Shown: piece by piece, positions 18,558 to 26,976 of the stretch
Numbering within the stretch: position 1 is the first letter of the stretch
Layout of the letters: each line of letters begins with the position of its first letter
Assembly: GCF_000621205.1 (NCBI RefSeq)
Contig: NZ_JHYY01000042.1
Location: forward strand, 1 to 44,386
Source: Halotalea alkalilenta DSM 17697
GTDB lineage: Bacteria > Pseudomonadota > Gammaproteobacteria > Pseudomonadales > Halomonadaceae
Length of the DNA: 44,386 bases
Reading direction: 5' to 3'
Position numbers and translations under genes: made by a program
Notes under the pieces: model-generated
What the model was told of the DNA's origin: nothing
The model's input: the letters and a program-made list of their open reading frames with translations, nothing else
The model's database searches: none

Positions 18558-18704
18558 GCACGTTCCCTCACCGATGAATCGATCCTGCTCAAGAAATGCG
18601 TAGGACCCATACTGTATTCAAGCTGAGGGAATTTACGCCGCTGCTCGAGCGAGGTAAACCACGAGCACGCGGGCGAGCGACGGTTTACGACCAAAGAACG
18701 ACCG

Positions 18705-18731
18705 AAAAAGCGGCGGACGAAGGCCGCCGCC
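18705..18731 (-). terminator. Intrinsic terminator of the nfi-to-membrane-protein unit
   Basis: On the minus strand GCGGCGG-CCTTCGT-CCGCCGC followed directly by TTTTT (18705-18709). It lies 12 bp after the stop of the 200-residue membrane protein gene. Confidence 0.85.
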
Positions 18732-18742
18732 CCAGAGAATGC

Positions 18743-19345
18743 TCACATCGCAAGCCAAGCGACCAGTGCCAGCAGCACGCAGAGCAGCAGGTAGATACCC
18801 ACCCGCCACAGCGGACGATATTCGAGTCGAGGAATGGAGAGCAGACTGAGCCCAGTGCAGCGCAGGATGAACAACAGCGCACCGAGCACCACCAGGATGA
18901 TCACGAACAGCGGCAGGCTACCGATGAACAGCTGCTGCCAAAGCGTGGCGTGCTCGATCGGCAAGACCGAACTAGAGAACGCATCGCGCAGCACGTAGAA
19001 GAGATAGCCGCCGAAGCCGAACAGGCCGATATCGAAAGTAGTGGCAAGCACCCGGGTGGCGATGAGACGCAACGCCTTGGCGAGCGGATTGGTGGCTGCC
19101 AAGTCACGAAGCATGAAAGCGAGCACGGTGAAGAACAGCGCCACCAGCCCCAGCGCACTCCAAAACGATCCACCCACCACCCCGGCAGCGGCGTCCAGCG
19201 GCAAGGTCGCGCTCGCCGGCATCAGCCACTGCACCAATATCCCGATCACAAGCCACAGCACGACGGTGAAGATGAACTCTCCGACCTGCCGACCGCGACC
19301 AGCCTCTCGCGGCCCGCCGGCGTAGTGCACCGATTGGCTTTCCAT
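18743..19345 (-). CDS. Conserved-looking integral membrane protein of unknown function
   Basis: 200 residues with four strongly hydrophobic stretches (about 24-44, 58-80, 132-160 and 180-199) and a moderately hydrophobic one near 100-118 (FDIGLFGFGGYLFYVL). The short charged N-terminus (REAGRGRQ) suggests a cytoplasmic start. AGGAG precedes the ATG. I do not recognise the family, and no catalytic motif is visible. It is the last gene of a minus-strand run (nfi, lactonase-like, MFS, this one), 41 bp after the MFS gene and directly before a terminator, so it is likely co-transcribed. Confidence 0.7.
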   Translation of the reverse strand: MESQSVHYAGGPREAGRGRQVGEFIFTVVLWLVIGILVQWLMPASATLPLDAAAGVVGGSFWSALGLVALFFTVLAFMLRDLAATNPLAKALRLIATRVLATTFDIGLFGFGGYLFYVLRDAFSSSVLPIEHATLWQQLFIGSLPLFVIILVVLGALLFILRCTGLSLLSIPRLEYRPLWRVGIYLLLCVLLALVAWLAM

Positions 19346-19386
19346 TTACGCTTCTCCTCGTCCATGCCTATCGTGGGTCACTGACT

Positions 19387-20664
19387 TCACTTTATTGCAT
19401 TGCGATCGTTCGTGGTCACCTGTTCGAAACGATCGACCTCGCGCAGCGCCGGGAAGCGCCACATCCATAGCCCGACCACCGCCAAGGTGGTCACGCCCCC
19501 GAGCAGCGCCGCGCTCACCCCGCCCAGCCAGGCAGCGCTCATTCCTGCCCGGAACTCGCCGAGCTCGTTGCTCGAGCCGATGAACAGCATGTTCACCGCG
19601 TTGACCCGGCCACGCATTTCATCCGGGGTCGCGAGCTGAATCAAGGTGGTACGAACATAGACGCTGATCATATCGGCGGCACCGGCGATCAGCAGCGCCA
19701 GCCAGGAGAGCCAGAACAGCGTCGACAGCGCGAATACCAAGTTGCAGAGCCCGAACAGCGCCACCGCAGCGAACATCACCCGTCCGACCCGATGGTCGAG
19801 CGATCGCGCCCCCAGGTACAGCCCCATGCCCAGGGCGCCGATCGCCGAGGCGCTGCGCAAGGCGCCCAGCCCGGCGGGACCTACCTCGAGCACTTCTTGA
19901 GCGTAGATCGGCAGCAGCGCAACCACACCCCCGAGCAGCACGGCGAACAGATCGAGCGAGATCGCGCCGAGAATGATCGGCCGCGAGCGCATATAGCGCA
20001 GTCCGGCGGCGAAGCGTCCCCAAGCGGACGCTTCCTGCGCCTTCGCACCGCTGGCATGGCGAACCGGCACCCGTGCGAGCAGCGCGATCGCACCCAGGGT
20101 GCAGCCGAAGCAGACCGCGTAGGCCGCAGCCCCCCCAAAGGCATAGAGCAATCCTCCGAGCACCGGGCCACCGATCACTGCGACCTTCATGATCGAGGCA
20201 TTGACCGCGATCGCGCGTGCCAGCTGGTCGCGCGGTACGATCTGCGGCAGCAGGCTTTGCAAGGTCGGCCCGGCAAAGGCCCGCGAGCAGCCGAACAGCA
20301 CCAGCACCGCGTAGAAACCGAGAAGCGGCGGCGCCTGCTGGATCGACAGCCACCAAAGCAGCGCACTGCAGAGCACTTGCAGCGCCCAGTTGAGGATCAG
20401 GATCCGCTTGCGGTTGAACCGGTCGATCAAATCGCCCGCCGGCAACAGCAGCACGACCATCGGCAGAAACTGGGCGAGCCCGGCATAGGCCAGGGCGAGC
20501 GGATCACGGGTCAGGTCGTAGACCTGCCAAGCGACCACCACCGCCTGGATCTGCATCGAGAACACGGCGGCCAGGCGCGCGCCGAGGAAGGCGGCGAAGC
20601 CAGGCAGCGACACCACCCTCGGTCTGCGGTCAGTGGGCGCGGGGGAGGATCTATCGGCGGACAT
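19387..20664 (-). CDS. MFS transporter, EntS/MFS_3-like
   Basis: 425 residues with about 12 membrane segments and a mid-chain charged loop (PVRHASGAKAQEASAWGRFA). Features fitting the enterobactin-exporter-like branch are AVVVAWQVYDLTRDPLALAY near the N-terminus and DLIDRFNRKRIL in the loop between helices 2 and 3. The substrate cannot be told. No siderophore gene is adjacent. It lies 61 bp after the lactonase-like gene and 41 bp before the small membrane protein gene, in one direction. Confidence 0.85.
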   Translation of the reverse strand: MSADRSSPAPTDRRPRVVSLPGFAAFLGARLAAVFSMQIQAVVVAWQVYDLTRDPLALAYAGLAQFLPMVVLLLPAGDLIDRFNRKRILILNWALQVLCSALLWWLSIQQAPPLLGFYAVLVLFGCSRAFAGPTLQSLLPQIVPRDQLARAIAVNASIMKVAVIGGPVLGGLLYAFGGAAAYAVCFGCTLGAIALLARVPVRHASGAKAQEASAWGRFAAGLRYMRSRPIILGAISLDLFAVLLGGVVALLPIYAQEVLEVGPAGLGALRSASAIGALGMGLYLGARSLDHRVGRVMFAAVALFGLCNLVFALSTLFWLSWLALLIAGAADMISVYVRTTLIQLATPDEMRGRVNAVNMLFIGSSNELGEFRAGMSAAWLGGVSAALLGGVTTLAVVGLWMWRFPALREVDRFEQVTTNDRNAIK

Positions 20665-20725
20665 GGATTTCCAGCATGGCTTTCAGGCCCCGGGACCAGG
20701 CGGATACCGACACGCGACGCAATCT

Positions 20726-21817
20726 TCAGCGCAGCGGCAGGCTGAGGATGAAGGCCGGCTGGTCGACGGCGATGCTCGCACTGGGCGCCGCGAGCCGGCC
20801 GCTGGCCACCGAGCGCTCGAGCAGCACCACGCTGCCGCTGTCCTGGTTGCCGACCAGCAGCCCGCCCCCCTCCTCGATGAAGTTGAAGTGGCGCGGCGTA
20901 CGCCCCCCGCTCGCCTGGTGGCCGACGAAAGTGAGCAGGCCACTCGAGGCATCGATCGCGAACACCACGATCTCATCGCGCGAGCCGCGGTTGGAGGCGT
21001 AGAGGAAGCGCCCATCGGGGGACAGCGCCAGCTCCGCCGCGCCGTGGACGATCTCCTCATCGTCGAGCACGGGAGGGGCCAGCGATATCCGCTGCAGCGA
21101 CTCGAGTTCGCCTTCGGCGTAGCGGAAGACTTCGACCACCCCGTCGAGCTCGCCGATCACATAGGCGAAGCGGCCGTCGGCGCCGAAGCGCATCATCCTC
21201 GGCCCGCTGCCGGGCGCGAGAGGCAGTCGGGCGAAGCCACGCTGGTCCAGCGGTGCGTTGTCGCCGGGCTCGATAAGTTCGTCGAGGGGGTAGCGGTAGA
21301 GACAGTCGTTGCCCAGGTCGCAGGCGTAGAGAAAACGCCCGTCACGAGAGATCTCGCAGGAGTGTGGATGCGCCGCCTGCTGGCGCTCGGGGTCCACCCC
21401 ACTGCCACCGCCGAAGCCGAATACCTGCACGGCATCGTTAAGCCCGCCGTCCTGGCGACGCTCGAACACGGCAAGCGATCCCCCGGAATAGTTGGCGACG
21501 AAAAGATAGCGCTCGGTGGGAGAAAGCAATAGATGGCAGGGATCGGCGCCCTGGCTCGAGACCCGACCGAGCAGCGTGAACTCTCCGCTGGCCGCATCGA
21601 AGCGCAAGGCGCTCACCTCGCCGGGGCGCTCAGCGCCGATCTCGTTGGCGGCATAGAGGTAACGACCATCACGAGTCGCCACCAGATAGGAAGGGCTTTC
21701 GCTCTCGATCACTCCATCGGCCTGCCATTTCGCACCATCGGTGTCGAAGCGATAGAGATGAATACCCTGGCTGGAGCCATGGGTATAGGTTCCGATCAAT
21801 AGCCGTCGTTCGCTCAC
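20726..21817 (-). CDS. Lactonase-like seven-bladed beta-propeller (6-phosphogluconolactonase/YbhE family)
   Basis: 363 residues made of repeated propeller blades (SPSYLVATRDGRYLYAANE, SPTERYLFVANYSGGS, SPDGRFLYASNRG). HPHSCEISRDGRFLYACDLG matches the conserved His/Glu region of the YbhE-type lactonases. No signal peptide, so cytoplasmic. It starts with GTG; the start overlaps the nfi stop as GTGA, indicating translational coupling. Whether it acts on 6-phosphogluconolactone or another lactone cannot be decided here. Confidence 0.85.
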   Translation of the reverse strand: MSERRLLIGTYTHGSSQGIHLYRFDTDGAKWQADGVIESESPSYLVATRDGRYLYAANEIGAERPGEVSALRFDAASGEFTLLGRVSSQGADPCHLLLSPTERYLFVANYSGGSLAVFERRQDGGLNDAVQVFGFGGGSGVDPERQQAAHPHSCEISRDGRFLYACDLGNDCLYRYPLDELIEPGDNAPLDQRGFARLPLAPGSGPRMMRFGADGRFAYVIGELDGVVEVFRYAEGELESLQRISLAPPVLDDEEIVHGAAELALSPDGRFLYASNRGSRDEIVVFAIDASSGLLTFVGHQASGGRTPRHFNFIEEGGGLLVGNQDSGSVVLLERSVASGRLAAPSASIAVDQPAFILSLPLR

Positions 21818-22542
21818 GTTGGCTCCGTATCGCTAGGGTTGAGAGAGAGCGCACGCTGTCCCGCGCGCTCGGCGAGCGTACGCCGCGATGCCAGCCGGTC
21901 GGCCTGCCGGGTCGGCTCGGGCAGCTTGTAGCGGGTCAGACAGGCGACCACCCAGCCTAATGAGCTTTCGAGTCCCAGCCGATGACCGATCGACACATAG
22001 AGCGGCTTGACCCCTTCACGAGAGCGCAGCACCGCGCCGATGACCTCGCCGCGGTCGATGAGCTCGGTCCAGGCGCCACGCTGCGCAGGCGGCTCGTCAT
22101 GTTGGCCGCAAAGCCGGCTTTTGCCCACACCGATGGTGGGCAGGTCGAGCCAAAGGCCCAGATGGGAGGCGATTCCGAGCCTGCGCGGATGAGCGATTCC
22201 CTGGCCATCGACCATGACCAGGTCAGGTCGTCGCTCGAGCTGTGCAAACGCCTCGAGCACCGCCGGCAGCTCACGAAAGGAGAGCAGGCCCGGCACATAG
22301 GGCATGGTGGTGGGGGCGCGATGGAGCACCCGCTCGACCAACGTCAACGTCGGGTACTCGAGCACCACTACCGCCGCGCGGGTAAGGATGTTTTCGGGCT
22401 CGACCGGGTCACGCTCGAACCCAACGTCGACGCCGGCCACGAGGCGTACCTCACCGATCCGATCCCGGCGTTCCACCCGGCCGGCGAGACGCTTTTGCAG
22501 CGCGATCGCCTCGCTGGGTTCCTGCGTCCATTGATGCAGCAT
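21814..22542 (-). CDS. nfi: Endonuclease V (deoxyinosine 3' endonuclease)
   Basis: DNA repair nuclease that nicks one base 3' of deoxyinosine. Catalytic regions are visible: VAGVDVGFER (Asp), MPYVPGLLSFRELPAVLEAF (Glu), PDLVMVDGQGIAHPRRLGI (Asp). The start is taken as the ATG at 22542, preceded by GGGAGAGG, giving 242 residues against about 223 in E. coli; the same frame is open further upstream but lacks a ribosome site and family similarity. The C-terminal 30 residues are rich in Arg/Ala and extend past the usual end. It is first in the minus-strand four-gene run. 41 bp upstream lies a remnant of a transporter gene in the same direction. Confidence 0.92.
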   Translation of the reverse strand: MLHQWTQEPSEAIALQKRLAGRVERRDRIGEVRLVAGVDVGFERDPVEPENILTRAAVVVLEYPTLTLVERVLHRAPTTMPYVPGLLSFRELPAVLEAFAQLERRPDLVMVDGQGIAHPRRLGIASHLGLWLDLPTIGVGKSRLCGQHDEPPAQRGAWTELIDRGEVIGAVLRSREGVKPLYVSIGHRLGLESSLGWVVACLTRYKLPEPTRQADRLASRRTLAERAGQRALSLNPSDTEPT

Positions 22543-22583
22543 GCCCTCTCCCTGGTCTCGCCGGTGCGTCGATCCATCGATGC

Positions 22584-22739
22584 TCATCTTAGCAAGCTTA
22601 GCGCTCGTGCGCGGTGAATCGCGACCGCCCCGCCAATCTGCACCGGGCCCAGCGAATGACCGAATGCCCACGCATCGACCAGGATGGCGATGATCGGATA
22701 GACGAACGAAAGAACACCCACCAGCGAGGTCGATACCTT
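22584..22739 (-). pseudogene. Remnant of an EamA/DMT-family transporter (C-terminal end only)
   Basis: The minus-strand frame ending at TGA 22584-22586 reads STSLVGVLSFVYPIIAILVD, then WAFGHSLGPVQIGGAVAI. This is the last transmembrane pair typical of EamA proteins (SLL-x-L-x-PV-x-A, then GE-L-x-Q-x-GA). Only about 50 residues remain, similarity ends abruptly upstream near 22740, and there is no start codon or ribosome site. It reads toward nfi, ending 41 bp before it. Confidence 0.6.
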
Positions 22740-22753
22740 CTGGATCCTGCCAT

Positions 22754-22840
22754 TATGCGAGCTATTCGGCCGACGAGGCGCATATCTTCGAGGCCCTCGA
22801 AGCAGGAACCACCGCCGTCATGCTGATCGAACACACCTGA
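22754..22840 (+). pseudogene. Possible remnant of a DUF6325/DUF1269-like membrane protein (C-terminal end)
   Basis: The plus-strand frame reads SADEAHIFEALEAGTTAVML followed by IEHT and TGA. The run EALEAGTTAVMLIEHT resembles the C-terminal part of DUF1269/DUF6325-type proteins (ALEPGTSA-hhh-EHTW). It is 28 residues with no start. The fragment is divergent from the EamA remnant only about 15 bp away, as if one deletion removed both 5' ends. Recognition is from memory of the family pattern and is tentative. 22841-23100 shows nothing else. Confidence 0.35.
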
Positions 22841-23100
22841 GGCTCGAAGCGCCATCCGCTGAGCACTCGTCATCGAAAAGTAGGGCTCTACCTGCTCATC
22901 TGGCCTTCGAAGCATTCTTCAGCCAGCCATGCCACATGGGAACATCGCCCGGGCTCAGCGTCCGCACCAAGCTTCACGGCTCATCGCAACAGGTCAGTGA
23001 TCACTACATGAAAACGGTATAAATGCGACGATGACAGCACCTGCGAGGCGAAGAACGCGGGAGGATGGATGACAGCTAACCGCTGATGACTTGGGGAAAG

Positions 23101-23143
23101 CAGAAAAGAGCGCGCCCCCGCCGCCGGGAGGCGACGGGGGCGC
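23101..23143 (-). terminator. Intrinsic terminator of deaD
   Basis: On the minus strand GCGCCCCCGTCGCC-TCCC-GGCGGCGGGGGCGC (14 bp, one wobble), then GCTCTTTTCTG. It lies 21 bp after the deaD stop. Confidence 0.85.
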
Positions 23144-23164
23144 GTGGCCCTGCGGGATGCGGGA

Positions 23165-24910
23165 TCAGCCGACGCGGCGACCTTCCGGCTCGTCGCGGCG
23201 ACGCTCGGGCCGACTGCTATCCTCGCTGATCTCGAGCGGGCGCCCAGCGACGCGGGCGCGGGCCATCTTGCCGAGGATGGTGGCAGGCAGGCTTGCCGGC
23301 AGCTCGACGATGCTGTGCGACTGGCGGATGTCGATGCGACCGATCCGGGTGCCTTCGATACCGCCTTCGTTGGCCAGCGCACCGACCAACTGCCCCGGTT
23401 TCACCCCATCACGATGGCCGACCGCAACGCGGTAGCGGGTCATCCCTTCGCGAGGAGCGGTGGACATGCCACCTTCCCGGCCGCGACGCGGTGCGCGAGC
23501 ACCCTCGCGCTCACGCTCTCGCGGAGTGCGCTCGCGGCGGGAGTCGCCGCGCGGCAGCGCGTGGATCGGCGCTTCGTCGGCGCGCGCCAGCTGGGCGAAC
23601 ACGATGGCGAGCTCGAGCGGGTCGTGACCCTGCTCGACCAGCGATTCGACCAGCGCACGCTGGCGTTCGTCGCTCTCGGCGAGCGCCGCTTCGGCGCGGG
23701 CGATGAATAGCTGGTCGCGATGGGCACGCAGTGCCTGCTCATCGGGCAGCTCCATCTGTTCGATACGCTGGCCGGTGGCACGTTCGAGCCACTGGATCTT
23801 GCGCATCTCGCGGCCGCCGACGAAGGTGATCGCAGTACCGGCACGGCCCGCGCGACCGGTACGACCGATGCGGTGGACATAGGCTTCGGTGTCGTGCGGC
23901 AGGTCGTAGTTGATCACGTGGGTGATCCGCGGCACGTCGAGACCACGGGCGGCCACGTCGGTGGCGATCAGCACATCGACCTTGCCACGCTTGAGCCTCG
24001 CCACGGTACGTTCGCGCAGGCTCTGATCGAGATCACCGGAGAGCGCGGCGGCGGAGACGCCGCGCGCGGTGAGCTGTTCGACCAGACTGGTGCAAGCGGC
24101 ACGGGTACGAACGAAAACGATCGCCGCGTCGACTTCCTCGACCTCGAGGATCCTCGACAGCGCTTCGAGCTTAGCGCCCCCCTCTACCCGGCACAGGCGC
24201 TGGGAGATGGTGGTGGTGACCGCCTTGGCCTCGATCTGTACCTTGATCGGATCGACCAGGTAGCGATTGACGATCTTCTCGATCTCTTGCGGCAGGGTCG
24301 CGGAGAAGAACACTCGCTGAGCGCTCTTCGGCGTGTCCTTGAGCACTCGCTCGACGTCGTCGATGAACCCCATCCGCAGCATTTCGTCGGCTTCGTCGAG
24401 GACCAGCGCCTGCAGCCCTTCGAGGTGCAGCGAGCCGCGCTCGAGGTGATCGATCACCCGGCCCGGGGTGCCGACCACGACTTGGGCACCGCCGCGCAGG
24501 CCGCGCAGCTGGTCGCGATACTCCTGACCACCGGTGATGGTGAGGACTTCGAGACCAGCCATGTGCTGGCCATAGCGGCCGAAGTTGACGGCGACCTGCT
24601 GAGCGAGCTCGCGGGTCGGCGCGAGCACCAGCACCTGGGTCTGGCGCTTGGCGACATCGATGCGGGTCAGCAGCGGCAGCGCGAACGCTGCGGTCTTGCC
24701 GGTGCCGGTCTGAGCCTGACCGAGCAGGTCACGACCTTCGAGCAGCGGCGGGATGGTCTGCGCCTGGATCGGCGAAGGGGTTTCGTAGCCAAGGCCATCG
24801 AGCGCCTTGAGCAGATCGGGGAGCAGCTCCAGTTCGCTGAAGCTCTCGATCTGAGTGCTGGGCTGAATTTCGGACTGAACCTTGGAAGAGACGTCGGAGA
24901 TCGAAGTCAT
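23165..24910 (-). CDS. deaD: DEAD-box ATP-dependent RNA helicase, DeaD/CsdA type
   Basis: RNA helicase for ribosome assembly and mRNA remodelling, typically at low temperature. It has 581 residues from the ATG at 24910, which has AAGGTG upstream; the frame extends about 40 codons further but that part is non-coding leader. Motifs in order: Q-motif region (GYETPSPIQAQTIP), AQTGTGKT, PTRELAQQ, VVGTPGR, DEAD, SAT, then HRIGRTGRAGRAG. After the helicase core come a helical region, an Arg/Glu-rich linker (RRERTPREREREGARAPRR) and a DbpA-like RNA-binding domain (TRYRVAVGHRDGVKPGQLVG). A long leader and a terminator frame it as a single-gene unit. Confidence 0.93.
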   Translation of the reverse strand: MTSISDVSSKVQSEIQPSTQIESFSELELLPDLLKALDGLGYETPSPIQAQTIPPLLEGRDLLGQAQTGTGKTAAFALPLLTRIDVAKRQTQVLVLAPTRELAQQVAVNFGRYGQHMAGLEVLTITGGQEYRDQLRGLRGGAQVVVGTPGRVIDHLERGSLHLEGLQALVLDEADEMLRMGFIDDVERVLKDTPKSAQRVFFSATLPQEIEKIVNRYLVDPIKVQIEAKAVTTTISQRLCRVEGGAKLEALSRILEVEEVDAAIVFVRTRAACTSLVEQLTARGVSAAALSGDLDQSLRERTVARLKRGKVDVLIATDVAARGLDVPRITHVINYDLPHDTEAYVHRIGRTGRAGRAGTAITFVGGREMRKIQWLERATGQRIEQMELPDEQALRAHRDQLFIARAEAALAESDERQRALVESLVEQGHDPLELAIVFAQLARADEAPIHALPRGDSRRERTPREREREGARAPRRGREGGMSTAPREGMTRYRVAVGHRDGVKPGQLVGALANEGGIEGTRIGRIDIRQSHSIVELPASLPATILGKMARARVAGRPLEISEDSSRPERRRDEPEGRRVG

Positions 24911-25341
24911 TTCACACCTTAAGTGAGCCGTGCTATCCGCGTCATCGCGCCTGGCCACAATAAGGCGGCGCGAACGGACGGGGCGGCATTCACGGCGATA
25001 CGGAGAGTCTTCGCAGGGGTGGTATTCCACCGCGGCGAACGGGTCGCACCTGGTGTCGGGGGAAGCGGCGCCTCACGGCGTCCCCTGCCGACACACACAC
25101 CTGTGGCGACCATCACGCAACCGGTGCCTGAGGCCCGGAAGCATCCATCGTTGCCTGTCGGCACACGTCGGGAGTCGTCCCCGAGCGCTTGGCGTCGCCC
25201 GGCATACACCGAAGCCTCGGAGGCATTCGGAGCAGCTACGGGCCGCCGTGGCGATTCCTGACACAACATTTGAGTCAGTGAATCCAATACGAGGGGGCGA
25301 ATCAGCTGAGATGGAAGGGTCTTCACATGCGAGGAGTGCGC
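24911..25341 (-). other. Long GC-rich 5' leader of deaD
   Basis: If transcription starts at the extended -10 at 25342-25350, deaD mRNA carries roughly 425 nt of untranslated leader. No gene is supported in it on either strand. Long leaders are known for deaD in E. coli, where they take part in cold induction and autoregulation; that role here is inferred. Confidence 0.5.
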
Positions 25342-25350
25342 ATTCTATCA
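25342..25350 (-). promoter_or_regulatory. Extended -10 promoter, likely of deaD
   Basis: On the minus strand TGATAGAAT: extended TG-N before -10 TAGAAT (5 of 6 to consensus). There is no good -35. A palindrome GCATGCATGC lies just upstream at 25363-25372. Confidence 0.45.
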
Positions 25351-25405
25351 GCTAATCCGTTAGCATGCATGCCCTATTTCATTTACCTCAATGATCGAGG
25401 CCGCT

Positions 25406-25867
25406 ATGTCCGTCGTCTGGGTCGACGCCGATGCCTGCCCCAAGAGCATTCGCGAGATCATCCTGCGCGCCGCCGAGCGCACCAAGACCCAAACGCGCCT
25501 GGTCGCCAACCACGCGCTGCCGGTCCCGCGTTCCCCATTCGTCGCCACCATCACCGTGCCCAGCGGCGCCGACGCCGCCGACGCGCTGATCCACGAGCGC
25601 ATCGAGGCGGGCGAGCTCTTGATCACTTCCGATATACCGCTGGCCGACCTGGTGCTGGCCAAGGGGGCGGTGGTCCTGACCCCTAGGGGCGAAAGCCTCG
25701 ACGCCGAGAACATCCGCGGCAGACTCAACATGCGTGACTTCATGGAAACCCTGCGCGCCAGCGGCGAGCACGGCGGCGGACCGAAACCTCTGGGCGAGCG
25801 GGAAGTGCGCGCCTTCGCCAACGCCTTCGACCGCGCCCTGGCTCGAATGCTCCGCTCGCGCAGCTGA
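25406..25867 (+). CDS. yaiI: YaiI/YqxD (DUF188) family protein
   Basis: 153 residues, matching E. coli YaiI in length. It opens VVWVDADACPKSIREIILRA and carries LLITSDIPLADLVLAKGA and NIRGRLNMRDFMETLRASGE, all highly conserved in the family, whose PIN-like fold has conserved acidic residues but no well-established function. The ATG at 25406 is chosen over one 15 bp upstream because homologues begin a few residues before WVDADACP; GAGG lies just before. It is divergent from deaD and convergent with the glutathione transferase gene (26 bp between stops). Confidence 0.92.
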   Translation: MSVVWVDADACPKSIREIILRAAERTKTQTRLVANHALPVPRSPFVATITVPSGADAADALIHERIEAGELLITSDIPLADLVLAKGAVVLTPRGESLDAENIRGRLNMRDFMETLRASGEHGGGPKPLGEREVRAFANAFDRALARMLRSRS

Positions 25868-25893
25868 GCGGCTGAGCGCTCACGCGCCCCGAA

Positions 25894-26916
25894 TCACTGC
25901 GTCCCGCCACCCTCACCGCGAATGCAGATGCCGCGCCCGGGCAGGTGGTCGCGGCCATGGGGGCGATCGAGATCGAGCAGTGGCCCCAGCGGCACGATGC
26001 GGTTCGGGTTGATCGATGGATGGCTGCCATAGTAGTGGCGCTTGATGTGGTCGAAATCGACCGTCTGCGCGATTCCCGGCCATTGGTACAGCTCGCGCAG
26101 GTAGGGCGCCAGCTGGGGATAATCGGCGATTCGCCTGAGGTTGCACTTGAAGTGGCCGAAGTAGACCGCATCGAAGCGCACCAGCGTGGTGAAGAGTCGG
26201 ATGTCGGCCTCGGTCAGGTACTCCCCGGTGAGATAGCGCCGCTCCTCGAGACGCGCATCGAGGGTATCGAGGGTCTCGAACAAAGCCTCGACGTGACGCG
26301 CATAGACTTCCTGCTCGGTGGCGAAACCGCTCTTGTAGACACCGTTGTTGACGGTGTCGTAGATCCAGGCATTGAGCTCGTCGATCGTGCCCGCCAGCGC
26401 GCTCGGATAGAGATCGAGTCGGTTGCCGGTGAGCGAATCGAAGGCGCGATTGAACATCCGCATGAGCTCTGCGGACTCGTTGTTGACGATCTTGCCGCGC
26501 GCTTTGTCCCACAGCACCGGCACGGTCACCCGTCCGGTGTAGTGCGCATCGTCGAGCGTATAGAGTTCGTGATGGAACTCGACCCCATTGATCGGATCGC
26601 CGCTCGAGCCGGTCGAGGTGTCGTAGCTCCACCCCTGCTCGAGCATCAAAGGGCTGGTGACCGACACCCCGATGTGGTTATCCAGCCCCTTGAGCCTGCG
26701 CATGATCAGCACGCGGTGCGCCCACGGGCAGGCCAGCGAGACGTACAGATGATAGCGTCCGGACTGCGCCGGCCAACTGTCGCCACCCTCGAGGTCGACC
26801 TCCCCCGGTGGCACGACCCAGTCCCGGCGCTGCGCGCGCTCGCGTTCGAACTCACCGCCCGTCGAGGCGGTGTCGTACCACTCATCGCTCCAACGCCCAT
26901 TAACCAGCATGCCCAT
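25894..26916 (-). CDS. yqjG: Xi-class glutathione S-transferase / glutathionyl-hydroquinone reductase
   Basis: Cytoplasmic enzyme of the ECM4/YqjG family that reduces glutathionyl-hydroquinones using glutathione and a catalytic Cys. It has 340 residues. The catalytic Cys63 is in YVSLACPWAHRVLI. Also typical are VPVLWDKARGKIVNNESAEL in the thioredoxin-like domain and LTGEYLTEADIRLFTTLVRF in the helical domain, plus CNLRRIADYPQL. It lies 60 bp downstream of a LysR gene in the same direction, so both may be co-transcribed and the regulator could respond to quinone or oxidative stress, which is inference. Confidence 0.93.
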   Translation of the reverse strand: MGMLVNGRWSDEWYDTASTGGEFERERAQRRDWVVPPGEVDLEGGDSWPAQSGRYHLYVSLACPWAHRVLIMRRLKGLDNHIGVSVTSPLMLEQGWSYDTSTGSSGDPINGVEFHHELYTLDDAHYTGRVTVPVLWDKARGKIVNNESAELMRMFNRAFDSLTGNRLDLYPSALAGTIDELNAWIYDTVNNGVYKSGFATEQEVYARHVEALFETLDTLDARLEERRYLTGEYLTEADIRLFTTLVRFDAVYFGHFKCNLRRIADYPQLAPYLRELYQWPGIAQTVDFDHIKRHYYGSHPSINPNRIVPLGPLLDLDRPHGRDHLPGRGICIRGEGGGTQ

Positions 26917-26976
26917 GGCTATCTCCTCGAGCCCGCACCGATCGGTGCGATGACATCAAAGCTTAGTACAGCGGGC

